Of a stretch of 64,000 nt of DNA, positions 47,277-56,748 are shown one piece after another. The stretch is from Xestospongia muta (lineage: Eukaryota; Porifera; Demospongiae; Haplosclerida; Petrosiidae), in assembly GCA_963693285.1 (NCBI GenBank), contig OY848927.1:126501-190500 (forward strand), read 5' to 3'. The notes under the pieces were generated by a model. The model was not told the DNA's origin. It saw only the letters and a list, made by a program, of their open reading frames with translations, and made no database searches. How positions within the stretch are numbered: position 1 is the stretch's first letter; each line of letters starts with the position of its first letter. Both the position numbers and the translations under genes were made by a program.

Positions 47277-49011
47277 ATGGCTGTTGATTTAGAAGCTCGT
47301 TCGGGCAGTACTGATGATCCTCTTCTCTCTCATTTGGTATTGATAAAAATGGAAGACGTCATGGATAAATTAAAATTGTTAGATTATGAGAAAGAATTTT
47401 GCCGAAAGCTAAAACTCAGACCAATTCCAAGGTAGTTATGTGTGACCTCACTGACTCTATAGTTTATAATATATCCAACTTCATATTTTAGACATTATTT
47501 TGCTGTTCCTACTAATTCTGGGGAACAATTTCATGTTTTTACAAACCTGGCAATTTGGTTAATTAACTTGTGTGGGTGTCATCTAGAACAACCTCAAGAG
47601 GTAGTCCTCAATTATTACTATATAATTAACTCAATTTTAACTGATTAGTTTGATGACCCTAATGCCACCATAGCAACCATAATTGCTGAATCTAAGAAAC
47701 AGGTATGAGGAATTTAATATAATTATATTTAATAATTATTGCATTATAATTAAGGGTGTGGCCACTAATTTTCCTCCAATGAAACTAAAGACGGGAGCTG
47801 GTGAACAGGTACTGTTATGATGTCATAATGATATCATAATTTACAGTATTACATAGGTTTGTAATATACTTTGTGATTTAGCTGACTGTGCATTGGCTAA
47901 AACTGGTTTTCAGTGGAAAAAGTAAAATATACTAACCACACCCCTTACCTGACCACACCCTTTCATTTAGACCAACTCATACTGATGATGATGCACAAGA
48001 TGAGATTATTGAAGAAGGTCATCAAGAATTATCTCTCTCTAGAATGGAGGAGGAGATACAAGAAGACGTCATTGAAAGTGACGAAGAAGGACCGGTCTTT
48101 CTAGATCTAACTATGATGGACCGTGAAGGATCACATGAAGTAAGCTCCACCCCTCTCGTACCCCTAAATTATCCGTATAATCAGTCTACAACAGTTAAGA
48201 TGTTAGATGAAGCACTGGAGACTACTGTAGATCCAGAACAATGGCGTCAAGAAGTAGAGAGAGTCATGCCTTCACTTAAAGTACGCTTTAGACAAGATAA
48301 TCGAGATTGGCGACTTCATTATGATCAAATGCATCAATATCATGACAATATTAAAACAGTACTCTCTGACACAAAGGTAACATTAACTATATAACTATTA
48401 AACAATTTATATTGGTATTAGGGACAATTAGACAAGTTACATGCTGAAATAGCAAAAACTTTAGAAAAAATAGGTTCTAGAGAGAAGTATATTAACCAAC
48501 AGGTACTCTATATAGAATCTTCTATATTATTTGATGGTATATGTAGTTGGAGAGCCACATACAAGCTTTTCGTTCCTCTCAAGATAATTTAGCTCAAGTG
48601 AGAAATAAATACAAAGAAGGTAGCCATAGTGTCAATGATCTCTCTCGCAAATTAGCAGAAGTAAGTAATCTATTAATCTGATTGTAGGGGTATGAATTAT
48701 TTTGTTCCAGATATCGGCAGAATTAGAATCTGTTAAGATTGAAATGGATGAGAAAGGTACCAGTATGACTGATGCAGGTGAGTTGGTTGCCTTAGCAATT
48801 GTTGCCGTGACAGCTGTAACTACTTTTAGGACCTGTGGTTCGTATTAAGCAAGCTTTGACTAAATTGAAAAATGAGAGCCTTGATATGGAAGTCCAAATA
48901 GGTTTGTTAGAACACGCTTTGTTGGAAGTACATTTTAAAACTCGCAGCGCTCTTAAATTCCAAATGAGTGCTGGAACTAGAACATCTAAACCTAACACAT
49001 TATTTTTATAA
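47277..49011 (+). CDS. IFT57: Intraflagellar transport protein 57 (Hippi)
   Basis: IFT-B subunit for building cilia. The start at 47277 gives MAVDLEARSGSTDDPLLSHL, then MEDVMDKLKLLDYEKEFCRK, LKLRPIPRHYFAVPTNSGEQ, FHVFTNLAIWLINLCG and LEQPQEFDDPNATIATI, the calponin-like N-domain. Next: ADCALAKTGFQW, an acidic loop (about 47990-48090), VDPEQWRQEVERVMPSLKVR and DNRDWRLHYDQMHQYHDNI. The coiled-coil half follows: EKIGSREKYINQQLESHIQA, YKEGSHSVNDLSRKLAEIS, and VRIKQALTKLKNESLDMEVQ, ending at TAA 49009. Full-length and colinear with vertebrate IFT57. Start is 83 bp from that of the F-BAR/J gene on the other strand. Confidence 0.93.
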
Positions 49012-49081
49012 ATTACCAAAAATGCCTATAAAATAAAATGACAATTGGGAAAGTAGTTAATATGATGTATGTATATATGTA

Positions 49082-49909
49082 TTAAATGGGTCTGTCAAAT
49101 GTACACGGCACATCCGCTGGTGGTTTTGGAGGGAGAAAACTAGCATTATCCAGCAAACTAAATGTTGCTAATAGACCATAATGGTTACTGATATGAAGAC
49201 CAGTAGAAGGATCAACATCAGTACCAACTAATTCCATAGCATCAAGCTTATAGCGACGAGTGCTATAGATAATGCGATCAGGACGAAAACTGGGTAGTGA
49301 CTTTTCTTTAATTAGTGTGTTATTAGCAGGGTCAAAAGTATGACCAGTTTCTGCTGTATTTCCAGGTAAAGCAAGCCAGGCATCTTTCCATCCTTCTGCT
49401 AATAGGACTTGTCCATCAACAGCATCTATCAGACTAAAATCTCCCATAATGATACAATCTTCATATTCTTGAGAACAATATAATGCTTGATTGAGTTGTT
49501 TTTCACGTGTTTCTGATATTCCTGGCTCAACGCCCACTTCTAATTGTGTAGTTGCTATTGTTAAAAGATGTGGTTGTTTTTGTTTGTCATTGAGTATATA
49601 ATATGACCAGAGAATATACCGAAATGTATCTGGATCACGATAATTAAACCATTTCATGTCTTTATTAGGGGGGTATGTAGACATAATGACACAGACCGGT
49701 TTCTTCCTTATCTCAAATGTTGTTGGTGGTGAGCTAATATTGTATCTGTTGGCCCAATGCTCTGATCGCAGTCTCTTCACACTATCAAGACTCATGTTTT
49801 GAAGGGCTATAAATTCCGGTTTCTTAGCTTGTACTAATCGGCCAAGTGCTGCTAAACGCTCTGGAAACTTGTCCAGGTCCATGCCCATGTTGAATGTCAA
49901 CAGCTTCAT
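49082..49909 (-). CDS. TDP2-like endonuclease/exonuclease/phosphatase-fold protein, degenerate active site
   Basis: A single-exon gene of 275 codons among intron-rich neighbours. The fold signature starts MKLLTFNMGMDLDKFPERLA (TFN matches the TWN motif). Then KPEFIALQNMSLDSVKRL, where the metal-binding Glu of LQE is Asn, TTQLEVG where the usual His of SHLE is Gln, and CIIMGDFSLIDAVDG where GDxN has Ser for Asn. The end DRIIYSTRRYKLDAMELVG, then HISNHYGLLATFSL, has SNH for SDH with the His kept. Order and spacing fit tyrosyl-DNA phosphodiesterase 2 and its EEP relatives, without the UBA-like N-terminus. Catalysis is doubtful. The lack of introns could mean a retrocopy or transfer. Confidence 0.7.
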   Translation of the reverse strand: MKLLTFNMGMDLDKFPERLAALGRLVQAKKPEFIALQNMSLDSVKRLRSEHWANRYNISSPPTTFEIRKKPVCVIMSTYPPNKDMKWFNYRDPDTFRYILWSYYILNDKQKQPHLLTIATTQLEVGVEPGISETREKQLNQALYCSQEYEDCIIMGDFSLIDAVDGQVLLAEGWKDAWLALPGNTAETGHTFDPANNTLIKEKSLPSFRPDRIIYSTRRYKLDAMELVGTDVDPSTGLHISNHYGLLATFSLLDNASFLPPKPPADVPCTFDRPI

Positions 49910-49999
49910 CTTGACTTTAGGTGACAGGAAATTATTTTATCAGCCACACCCTTTTTTAAATGTTATTAGCAACACAAAGATGTAATAATTATGTTAAAG

Positions 50000-51285
50000 T
50001 TAATTTGGTCCTCCAATAGCACCAGCTTGACTTCCTTCATCATCTTTGGCTTCTGTATCTTTTGTATCTGGTTCTGGTGTTACACTACTGACCTTCATTT
50101 TATCAGCGGCCATGATGTAGCTATCACCATAAGGAGTATAAATCTAGAACAACATAACACTATAATACTGATAAATATGTCTGTACCTTTTCATTATGTT
50201 CAAAGTCATTTTTATCAATGGGGACAATGCTACGATCCAATTCAATCTTTGCTTTCATTACATGAAATCCAATGACAGTTGGAGTGTCCCGTTTAATTAC
50301 TAACAAGACATTAAGAGAGACATTATATACAATATCTAATGTACCTTCAATGATCTGTTGTTCATAAACTTTCAAAGATGAAGCGTCTTCAGGATCTTCT
50401 TGTTTTGAGGGTGTAAGGTTTCCTTTAGCACTTTGTCCTCTCTGTATAACTACCTATTTCTATACTAAACTAATGTACTTAATGTAATAGAACTTACAGA
50501 TATGTGGACTTTCTCTGAGAGGAAAATAGAGCTTATGAAGTACATAATTCTACCTTTCTTAATGGCAGTTTCAACAAGTGGATGTTTAGTGTTAACTCGA
50601 TGTGGCTTGGTGTTGAAAGTCTGATATAAATCAGTATAGATGTGATCAATATTGCCAAAATCAGCTTGAAAATTAGCAATTTTCTTGCCTTTCCCAGATA
50701 AGTCTGCTCCAACACTAATCAATGCTGCTTTTAACTACACAAATAAATAAGTAGGTTTATTTTCTCTCAAACAATATTTTATATTGGACACATAATGGTA
50801 TATTGTCTTGTATTTAGCCCATTAAAATATTCCACAACATAATCTACTTGTTGAACCAAATTTCCAAAACTATGTAGACACATTTTTCTATGATCTTGTT
50901 TACATATCTTACTACATGTTATTGAAAAACTAACTGTCCTTACACAACAAACAAGACCTTGTTATTATATTATTATATCTACTAAATACTGTACCTTAGA
51001 ATCATGGTCAATATTAACAGACAACTTGCTCCTCAGAGTTACTACATCAGCATGAAGTTTCTTTTTCTTTGTATTAACTCTAAACTCATTCACATCTTCT
51101 TGAGCTAAAATACCAGTAATGGGTTCACCAGTAAAATCTAATGACTTCCCTGATGAATACCAGTGAGGCTTATGGTGTTGCAGGAGTACATCACCTAGTG
51201 AAAACTCCTCAATCATTTCAAAATGCGGTATCAATGCATCTTCTATTTCGTGTTGAACAGCTTTTTCAAAGACAACTTGAGCCAT
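50000..51285 (-). CDS. Gasdermin-like protein (N-domain only)
   Basis: Five exons encode about 296 residues. From 51285: MAQVVFEKAVQHEIEDALIP, EEFSLGDVLLQHHKP, LDFTGEPITGILAQEDVNEF, a Lys-rich strand, LRSKLSVNIDHD, then SVGADLSGKGKKIANFQADF, GNIDHIYTDLYQTF, then KHPLVETAIKKGRIMYFISS, IFLSEKVHIS, a Ser/Glu linker, and TPTVIGFHVMKAKIELD. This order resembles the gasdermin pore-forming domain of GSDME and pejvakin: SLTLGDVL, FGKL..DL..L, NPLI...REVL.V....IT, PA.TVIAY..IEL.VK. Gasdermins form membrane pores in regulated cell death. The chain ends about 60 residues after the N-domain with an acidic Pro/Asp/Glu tail; the large helical repressor domain is missing. The assignment rests on motif order, so it is moderate. 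Confidence 0.55.
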
Positions 51286-51325
51286 TGCTTCTTTTTACTG
51301 AATGGAAGACACTGAATAGTTGGAG

Positions 51326-51364
51326 TTACATGCTATTAACTGCCTGACAGTTAATAGCATGTAA
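51326..51364. repeat. 17-bp perfect hairpin upstream of the gasdermin-like gene
   Basis: Left arm TTACATGCTATTAACTG (51326-51342), 5-nt loop, right arm CAGTTAATAGCATGTAA (51348-51364). It begins 41 bp upstream of the ATG on the minus strand, so it may sit in the 5' UTR or core promoter. Confidence 0.85.
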
Positions 51365-51574
51365 GTCCAATTATTGTAAGTAAATAACCATCATAAATAC
51401 GACTGTAGGAAGAAGAATGTATTTACTACCATCAAAGATACAACACTTCTACATTCATTGGTAATTTTTAACAAGTGGAAATATTACAACTAATGTAAAC
51501 CATCCATTTTCCAAACGTTGTAAAGTGAACATTTTCCCTGTGACAATTAATTGAAAACAAAATTGTATTTTATT

Positions 51575-51760
51575 TTTAGATGATTACTATTGCAACAATC
51601 ACCATAGTAATAATTACTATAGTAACGATTATGCACCATATGCAAGTAGTTATTACTATAGCAATGATCACCATAGCAACAATTACTGTAGCAACTATAT
51701 TTATAGCAATTGTCACCATAATAATTATTACTATAGCAATAACATGATTTTTATAGCAAT
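51575..51760. repeat. Degenerate tandem array of CCATAGCAAC/ACTATAGTAAT units
   Basis: About a dozen units of roughly 15-16 bp ('accatagcaacaatta', 'actatagcaatgatc'), resembling half-sites of the X-box-like dyad seen elsewhere. It lies in the spacer between the gasdermin-like gene and UCKL1. Confidence 0.75.
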
Positions 51761-51812
51761 AATCATAACAATTACCTAGTATTGGATTATCTTTACTGAC
51801 AGTTTTTGATAA

Positions 51813-51990
51813 GTTTAGTATTGTTTAGTATTGTTTAGTATTGTTTACTATTGTTTAGTATTGTTTAGTATTGTTTAGTATTGTTTAGTATTGTTTAGTA
51901 TTGTTTAGTATTGTTTAGTATTGTTACTATTGTTTACTATTGTTTACTATTGTTTACTATTGTTTACTATTGTTTACTATTCTTTACTAT
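51813..51990. repeat. TAGTATTGTTT / ACTATTGTTT minisatellite
   Basis: About 10 units of 11 bp (TAGTATTGTTT) followed by about 6 units of 10 bp (ACTATTGTTT), a visible switch of period near 51920. No gene in the surrounding 51365-52249 spacer. Confidence 0.92.
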
Positions 51991-52249
51991 TCTTTTCTAT
52001 TGTATCTTCAGTTTCAGTAGTTCAAATATATAGTAGTAGTTGTCAGATGATAGAGAAGTGTTTCTGAACTTGAAATTTCCTTTTAAATAATTTTTATTAT
52101 AATAGTATAACAATCATTGCAATTAAGAGTTAAAAATCAATAAATGAACATTCATTATTAACCATACCGTATATAAAATCTGATTGTTCCAAAATGTGAA
52201 TTATCATAATGCGAACTTGCGAGTTGTAACTTAATTTGGTGTGAAAATC

Positions 52250-54407
52250 ATGAAGAGAATGACGGCTCGTCGTTCTTCTGAAATGTGGACAATTTCAGCT
52301 GACTCTGACGATGACAGTGATCCAGAAAGGTCCATATAATATATTATATATTATAATAATAATATATTACAGTTCATTTGGGAGTCAATCAGCACCATCA
52401 ATATTACATAAAAGAACTACAAAGAAAATTCGTACTATTTACACAGCAGGTATTTGTATTCAAATAATTATTATTATTATAACCTCTTAATGACAGGACG
52501 TCCCCCTTGGTATGACTCAGATGGGCAACGAGTGGAAGCATTTGTAATTGGGTTAGCCGGGGGTAGTGCCTCTGGAAAGACAACGGTAGCTAGAAAGATA
52601 ATTGAGTCATTACGTGTTGATTGGGTCAGCTTACTCTCAATGGATTCATTTTATAAAGTGCTTACACCAGAACAAAGTGAAGCTGCATTGAGAAACGAGT
52701 ATGACTTTGATCACCCTGGTAATAATTGTTATGATTGTTATAATTTTGAAATCTATTTAAAATTTTGCAGATGCTTTTGATTTTGAACTGATGATAGAAA
52801 CACTTCGTAAGTTAAAGGAGGGACGTTGTGTTGATATACCTGTGTATGACTTTGCTACACATAGCAGAGCTAAATACTCAGTTAGTTTGTCTCTCTCTCT
52901 TAACATTTTTTATGTCATTCATAGCGTACTTTATATGGTGCTAATGTCATTGTCTTTGAGGGGATTATGAGTTTTGTTAGCCCAGAGTTACGAAAACTGA
53001 TGGATCTTAAAGTGTTTGTAGATACAGATTCAGATATACGTTTAGCTCGGAGATTGAGACGAGATATATCAGAACGCGGACGAGATTTGGAGGGAGTGTT
53101 GAAACAATATAACACGTATGTGAAACCGGTAAGTCCAGTTTACTGAACCTGTTTTTGTTGACTTAGTTTTTATGCACCAGGCCTTTCAACAATATATTGA
53201 GCCATCCATGCAACATGCTGATATTGTTGTACCAAGAGGTATGTCATGTGATAGTCATGTGATCTATATTGTGATCATGTGAACCTCAGGTGCAGAGAAT
53301 ACTGTTGCTGTTCAATTAATTGTCCAACATATCAGAGATCAGTTGCAAAAAGTGAGAAAATATTGTTTTTAAGATGTAATGATATTCTTTTTTTGATATA
53401 CAGAGAGGTTTTAATTTTAGGTAAGTTATGTGTCCATTCAGAGACATTGATCCATTTTCTATTCATAATCAGGTCAAAATTACTCACTGATCAAACTACA
53501 GATAGCAAAAAATTACCAGAATCTCTTCAAATATTACCTGAATCTCGTCAAGTGTGTGGGATGCATACTATCATTAGGTACCATTATATAATTAATAACT
53601 AATTAATAACTTATGTCCTAGAAATAAAGAGACAGAACAAGACGATTTTGTATTTATTACCAATCGACTTGCTTGTTTAGTTATTGAACATTCTCTCTCA
53701 TTTCTACCTTTTGAAGTATGTCCATTTAAAGTGTCTGTCCATTGAGACACATGTCCATTTGAACTATCTGTCCATTTTTTAATAGGATGTATTAATTGAT
53801 ACTCCTCAACAATTGACTTACTCAGGCAAGCATTTTACTGGAAAAGTTAGTGTTACTAAACCAGACCTATTTTCAATGTTATACTAGTTATGTGGTGTCT
53901 CAATCCTACGTGCTGGAGAGGTGTTAGAACCAGCCCTGATGTCTGTATGTAAGGATGTAACTATCGGCAAGATCCTTATTCAAACAAATGAAGTGACTGG
54001 AGAACCAGAAGTAGGCGGAGCTTTGAAATATCATTACATTCTTTATTTTGCTAGCTCCATTTTCTTCGTCTTCCATCTAATATATCAAATTGTCATGTTT
54101 TATTAATGGACGCTACTGTAGCTACTGGTGCTGCAGCGATAATGGCAATTAGAGTGTTACTAGTAAATCTATCTGTCCATTCATCCATTCATTTGTTTAT
54201 TTATTATAGGATCACGATGTTCCTCAAGATCATATTCTCTTTGTTTCAATATTGGCTGCTCAGTTAGGTGTACAAAATGTAGCATATGCTTTTCCTCATG
54301 TCAAGATTATTACTTCTGCTGTTGACCCTCAAGTCAATGAGAATTATCATATACTACCAGGTGTTGGTAACTATGGTGACCGTTATTTTGGTACAGGATC
54401 TGATTAA
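52250..54407 (+). CDS. UCKL1: Uridine-cytidine kinase-like 1
   Basis: Bifunctional-looking pyrimidine salvage protein: uridine kinase domain followed by a uracil phosphoribosyltransferase-like domain. Start [20 protein letters not shown]. Kinase part: [20 protein letters not shown] (P-loop), [72 protein letters not shown], and [24 protein letters not shown] part: [99 protein letters not shown] and [17 protein letters not shown], ending [13 protein letters not shown]. The phosphoribosyl loop DATVATG is conserved. The order is that of animal UCKL1 and full length. Confidence 0.93.
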
Positions 54408-54554
54408 TAATATACCAACAACAATAATGAAAATTATTAACTAAAATTATTATTAGAATCATAAGACTAATTATCCGCCCATTACTTCCGCACTGTAATC
54501 TTGCCCTGTCATTTCAAGACATTTTTGTAATCTTGTAACTTCAAACAATCGAAA

Positions 54555-54919
54555 ATGCCAAAGTATTTGGAAACAAAAGCTGATTTTGAAGCAGCTCTAC
54601 AGGAGGCAGGCAGTAAACTTGTTGTGATCGATTTCACCGCTGCTTGGTGTGGACCTTGTCAAATGATTGCACCCAAATTTGAGGCGTTCGCTAATACTTA
54701 CACTGATGTCGTATTTTACAAGGTACTATAGAAAATACAATAATACAAATAATTCTGTCTATTCATTAGGTGGATGTTGATAAAAATGATGAAACTGCAG
54801 AGAGCCAAGCGATTCAAGCTATGCCCACTTTTATTTTCTATAAAGACAGCAAAAAGATTGATTCAATGAGAGGAGCAGATGAAAGTCGTTTGAAGGAAAT
54901 GATTGAAAAATACAAGTAG
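54555..54919 (+). CDS. TXN: Thioredoxin
   Basis: Two exons, 106 residues, the standard thioredoxin length. Starts MPKYLETKADFEAALQEAGS, active site TAAWCGPCQMIAPKF with the redox CGPC pair, VVFYKVDVDKNDETAESQAI, cis-Pro motif QAMPTFIFYK, end ESRLKEMIEKYK. Cytosolic disulfide reductase; no targeting peptide. Thioredoxin fold residues (Asp26 equivalent in VIDFTAAW, cis-Pro) are present. Stop-to-stop gap to LRRC56 is 77 bp. Confidence 0.96.
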
Positions 54920-54996
54920 AAAAAAGGATTTCCAAATGAAAAGCAAAACATTTACTTTATGATTATTAAATAGTTATTTGTGGTTAAAAATAAAAC

Positions 54997-56596
54997 TCAT
55001 TTATGAGGAGATAATACAATTCTATGCGTTTTTACTACATTAGATTGTGTTGATAATAGAATCTCATTTCCTCGACTTGTCTGCATAGCTGTCTGACTAC
55101 GAGGGAGTGTGTTTTGTCTTTGATAACGTCTTGATCGAAAGTCGGATGCTGTATGTGGTCGACTGGAATGATCAGGAGGAGGGGGTGGAGCTAAAGATTG
55201 AGATAACATCTCAGAACTGTAGGAGAAGGAAACAATAATCAATTAGTCATTGTTAACATACCTTGGTTTGTTAGGTTCATTAGTAGGAGTTAACTGATAA
55301 ATACTCTATCATAATTATCAATAGTAGTATATGGCTTACTTTATTAGGTAAATTGTGTCCTTTACGAGCTCTTAATGCTCTAACTGGATTGCCACAAATT
55401 ACTTGATTGAGACCATGAGTTAATTCACTGCTATCTTCTTTGATTTGTGATAATTGAACAGATGAAATATGTCTACGAGATAATTCTACAGAGATATTTA
55501 GAACTACATTCATCTAATGGTAACCTTTTTCTTGAAGTTGTAATGGACTGATTAATCCTTTATTAACATCTCTCCATCCTTCTGCTAAACTTGGAGAGAG
55601 AAGGGCATAACTGCTTGTACTTTGAAGACTCATTATATCAACATCTTCAAAAGGATTATCATCGAGGACTTTTAATTGTGGTATTAAGTCTCGAATGGTC
55701 ATTCTATAACCAGTGGGTGTGGCTTGGAGAGAATGAACAATAGGGTTACCAGCTAATGTGAGGACAGTGAGATTAAGACAAAGACAGAGATAGCCAAGTT
55801 GATCAATATCATTGAGGAAGTTCCTATAATTAGACAAGATAACGAGGGAGTAATTAATAAGGGACTTATGTACTTTTCAATGTCTAGTACTTCTAAATTA
55901 CTCAGCAAAGAAATTAAACTGACATCTTTAATATTATTATTTGAAACATATAATTCCTGTTTGTGAAGAGTATAAGTAATGACAAGAACACAAATAATGT
56001 ACTTGTACACTAGGAAGTGAAGCTAATCCATCAAGATCTCGTAGACTGCAATTAGCCATCCACAAAACTCTCAAATTATTAAGAGATGTTCCTAAATCTC
56101 TTATAGAGTAAATAAGACTATGAGAAAAACGAAGTTGAGTTAATTGTACGAGATGTGATCCAAAGTTCCCTAAACTAGTTATTGTTGTGTTCACTGATAG
56201 CTCTAAATAAACAACTTTAGTAAGATCTTCTACACCTGCCAGCACACGCTAATATAATATAATATAATATAATATAATATAATATAATGTAATGTGATAT
56301 ATATTACAATAATTGTTATTTTTACCAGTCTACTTGGAGATAGTATTTGGTCGATAACATCAGTTGTTGATGATGATGTATCAATTGGAGATGGGTTAGT
56401 ACCAACTCTACCTCTCTCAGCAATCCTAATACTGTAAAAAGAATGGCAATATTACTCAGTTATGAAATAGAAACCTTGAGGAATGGAGTGAACCCATTGC
56501 TGTCTCAGGTCGAGGTGGTAAAGATGGGTGGAGCTGGTCATCAGAGAACACCTCACTCGTTGCATGGAGGGAATGCATTATCTCATCATTTCTCAT
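54997..56596 (-). CDS. LRRC56: Leucine-rich repeat-containing protein 56
   Basis: Ciliary protein linked to dynein-arm transport. Start MRNDEIMHSLHATSEVFSDD at 56596. Then SPSRLVRVLAGVEDLTKVVY, SLGNFGSHLVQLTQLRFSHS, IRDLGTSLNNLRVLWMANCS, LRDLDGLASLPSVQELYVSN, NNIKDVSLISLLSNLEVLDI, NLTVLTLAGNPIV, YRMTIRDLIPQLKVLDDNPF: about five LRRs and the LRRcap-like end. The C-terminal part has the diagnostic SSELTHGLNQVICGNPVRAL. The tail is Pro- and Arg-rich. The RDLGTSL and ICGNP blocks identify LRRC56 among LRR proteins. About nine exons; one intron has an ATAAT microsatellite. Confidence 0.9.
56251..56288. repeat. (AATAT)n microsatellite
   Basis: About seven pentanucleotide units in an LRRC56 intron. 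Confidence 0.92.
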
Positions 56597-56748
56597 GACA
56601 AACTATCAAATTGCAAATTTGCAATAGAAATAATAAACTACACAGACATCACAGCTGCTTCGTTGAGTTCGTTTAAGTTCAAGGTGAGGGTAACGCCCAT
56701 TTTTCTCCACCTCTTAATTAACAACTAGATTGGCGGGATTGTTAGGAG

